Origin: a bacterium
GTDB taxonomy: Bacteria > SZUA-182 > DTGQ01
Direction of reading: 5' to 3'
NCBI GenBank assembly: GCA_023512255.1
Contig: JAILZY010000082.1
Location: 1 to 14,633, forward strand
Length of the DNA: 14,633 nt
Each line of letters opens with the position of its first letter. The first letter of the stretch is position 1. The translations under genes and the position numbers were made by a program. The notes under the pieces were generated by a model, which had not been told where the DNA came from, made no database searches, and worked only from the letters and a program-made list of their open reading frames with translations. Shown here piece after piece: positions 13,951 to 14,633 of the stretch.

Positions 13951-13980
13951 TTGACGCCAAGCAGTATGGTCCTTTATACT
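13951..13980 (+). promoter_or_regulatory. Sigma-70-type promoter of the ArsR-family gene
   Basis: TTGACG (13951-13956) and TATACT (13975-13980) are separated by 18 nt, each matching five of six consensus bases. Transcription would start near 13987, leaving a leader of about 95 nt. Confidence 0.6.
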
Positions 13981-14000
13981 TATTTATATATGTTTATATC

Positions 14001-14012
14001 TCGATAATTCGA
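14001..14012. promoter_or_regulatory. Candidate operator of the ArsR-family regulator
   Basis: TCGA-TAAT-TCGA, with partly symmetric TAT flanks, lies about 14 nt after the expected transcription start. ArsR-family repressors usually bind AT-rich inverted repeats at or just after their own promoter, so this is a plausible autoregulatory site. The symmetry is short. Confidence 0.35.
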
Positions 14013-14082
14013 TATTAAAGCTCAAAACTATTTTAAGTCTCTAATTTATCATAAACTTACACCATTAGCGAGGCAAGCTGCT

Positions 14083-14463
14083 TTGAGAGAGCTTATCAGG
14101 GTTTTTAAGGCCCTGGCGGATACGACCAGGGTGAGAATCATAAAAATGCTCAAGAAAAGAAGCCTCTGCGTTTGCGAGCTTCAGGAAATATTGGGAATCG
14201 CCCAATCGAGTGTTTCCCGTCACCTGAAAATTTTGGAAGATGCTGGCCTAGTCGAACATGAAAAATGCGGCCAGTGGGTGAATTATCATCTAGCCACAGA
14301 TAAAGACAAAAACCCTTATGCCTCGCTTATGCTTGTCCATTTTGACTCTTGGCTTGAACACTATCCCCAGATTCAACAAGACAGGGAACTTATGGATACC
14401 GTAAACCGCAATGCCTTGTGCAGGAAAAAACAAAGTGGGAATAGTCGAATTTCGCTTCCTTGA
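14083..14463 (+). CDS. ArsR/SmtB-family transcriptional regulator
   Basis: A 126-residue winged-helix regulator. The ArsR core runs from about 5 to 72: LADTTRVRIIKML, then a recognition segment AQSSVSRHLKILEDAGLVEHEKCGQWVNYHL. The LCVCEL motif (Cys29, Cys31) matches the As(III)/Sb(III)-binding site of classical ArsR (ELCVCDLC), though the third cysteine of that motif is Gln34. Further cysteines are at 62 and 113. The start is a TTG at 14083 with GAGG (14070-14073) 9 nt upstream; no ATG or GTG lies upstream in the frame. It probably represses its own promoter and releases DNA on metalloid binding. No arsenite pump, arsenate reductase or other metal gene follows within the window, so its target is unknown. 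Confidence 0.87.
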   Translation: MRELIRVFKALADTTRVRIIKMLKKRSLCVCELQEILGIAQSSVSRHLKILEDAGLVEHEKCGQWVNYHLATDKDKNPYASLMLVHFDSWLEHYPQIQQDRELMDTVNRNALCRKKQSGNSRISLP

Positions 14464-14485
14464 TTCTCTAGGGCGATTGCATGGA

Positions 14486-14509
14486 AAAAGATGATTTTAA
14501 AAGATGATT
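14486..14509. repeat. Short tandem duplication after the regulator gene
   Basis: AAAAGATGATTTT (14486-14498) is followed by AAAAGATGATT (14499-14509): 11 identical bases with a 13-nt period. Confidence 0.75.
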
Positions 14510-14556
14510 ATTTTAATGGTAGCCATGAGCGTATTTGATATCCTTGAATATTAATA

Positions 14557-14633
14557 CTATGCTTTTGCACTTTTTCTCCAAGGCCTTGATTTTACTGGAT
14601 TTGCTATTAGAGGTAACTTTCTAAGGATGTCAA
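14557..14633 (+). repeat. Palindromic dispersed element, copy B (cut by window end)
   Basis: Matches copy A (12594-12699) in inverted orientation. Starting CTATGCTTTTGC, it carries the left inner arm AAGGCCTTGA and runs to TCAA at the last base, where the right inner arm would begin. About 30 more bases are expected beyond the window. It begins 93 nt after the regulator's stop. Confidence 0.85.

Larger units (their letters stand above)
13759..14082. other. Intergenic region between lipoprotein and ArsR-type genes
   Basis: This 324-nt stretch holds the second half of the tandem duplication, a GC-rich palindrome (13815-13837), the promoter of the regulator gene (13951-13980) and its candidate operator (14001-14012). 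No coding sequence is apparent in it. Confidence 0.6.

Noticed and set aside
14083-14463. Arsenic resistance operon
   Set aside because: Only the regulator is present; no transporter, reductase or methyltransferase is encoded in the window.
1-14633. CRISPR array, tRNA or rRNA genes, insertion sequence
   Set aside because: No regularly spaced repeats with unique spacers, no cloverleaf or rRNA-like sequence and no transposase were found. The short tandem copies are only two units each.

Overview
The window looks like part of a chromosome from a moderately AT-rich, Gram-negative bacterium. It encodes lipoproteins, a CXXCH c-type cytochrome, an ExbB/ExbD/TonB-type envelope motor and very long TPR proteins. 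The best match to established knowledge is the former Deltaproteobacteria (Myxococcota/Desulfobacterota and relatives). The large minus-strand locus resembles the Myxococcus Agl/Glt (adventurous gliding) machinery and its Nfs paralogue: a TolQ/ExbB-like channel, two ExbD/TolR-like subunits, a TonB-like protein with an AgmX/PglI-type C-terminal domain, a TPR lipoprotein and a giant periplasmic TPR protein. The taxonomic placement is inference; there is no rRNA or housekeeping marker in the window.

Layout. Positions 1-344 are non-coding. From about 11657 down to 345 runs one minus-strand gene cluster, in transcription order: giant TPR protein (about 1868 aa), TPR lipoprotein, four-haem c-type cytochrome, TolQ/ExbB channel, an ExbD-like protein whose key Asp is Asn, an ExbD-like protein that keeps the Asp, and the TonB/AgmX-like coupling protein. 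Most junctions are tight (31-bp overlap, gaps of 8, 19, 26 and 32 nt). One 192-nt gap between the two exbD-like genes carries a terminator-like hairpin. Upstream lies a small minus-strand gene for an exported Thr/Pro/Leu-rich protein (11956-12561). On the plus strand follow a lipoprotein gene (13153-13758) and an ArsR-family regulator with a CVC metal-binding-like motif (14083-14463), the latter with a good sigma-70-type promoter.

How the genes may work together: the channel and ExbD pair would use proton flow to move the inner-membrane-anchored TonB/AgmX-like protein. Its long Pro/Lys/Glu-rich arm would span the periplasm towards the TPR proteins and outer membrane. The cytochrome embedded between the TPR and motor genes is the unusual element and suggests a redox-linked or electron-transfer role for this envelope complex.

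At the DNA level, two inverted copies of a roughly 106-bp palindromic element occur at 12594-12699 and at the right end (14557-14633, cut off by the window). The window is also rich in short tandem duplications of 11-32 bp, both in genes (always in frame) and between genes.
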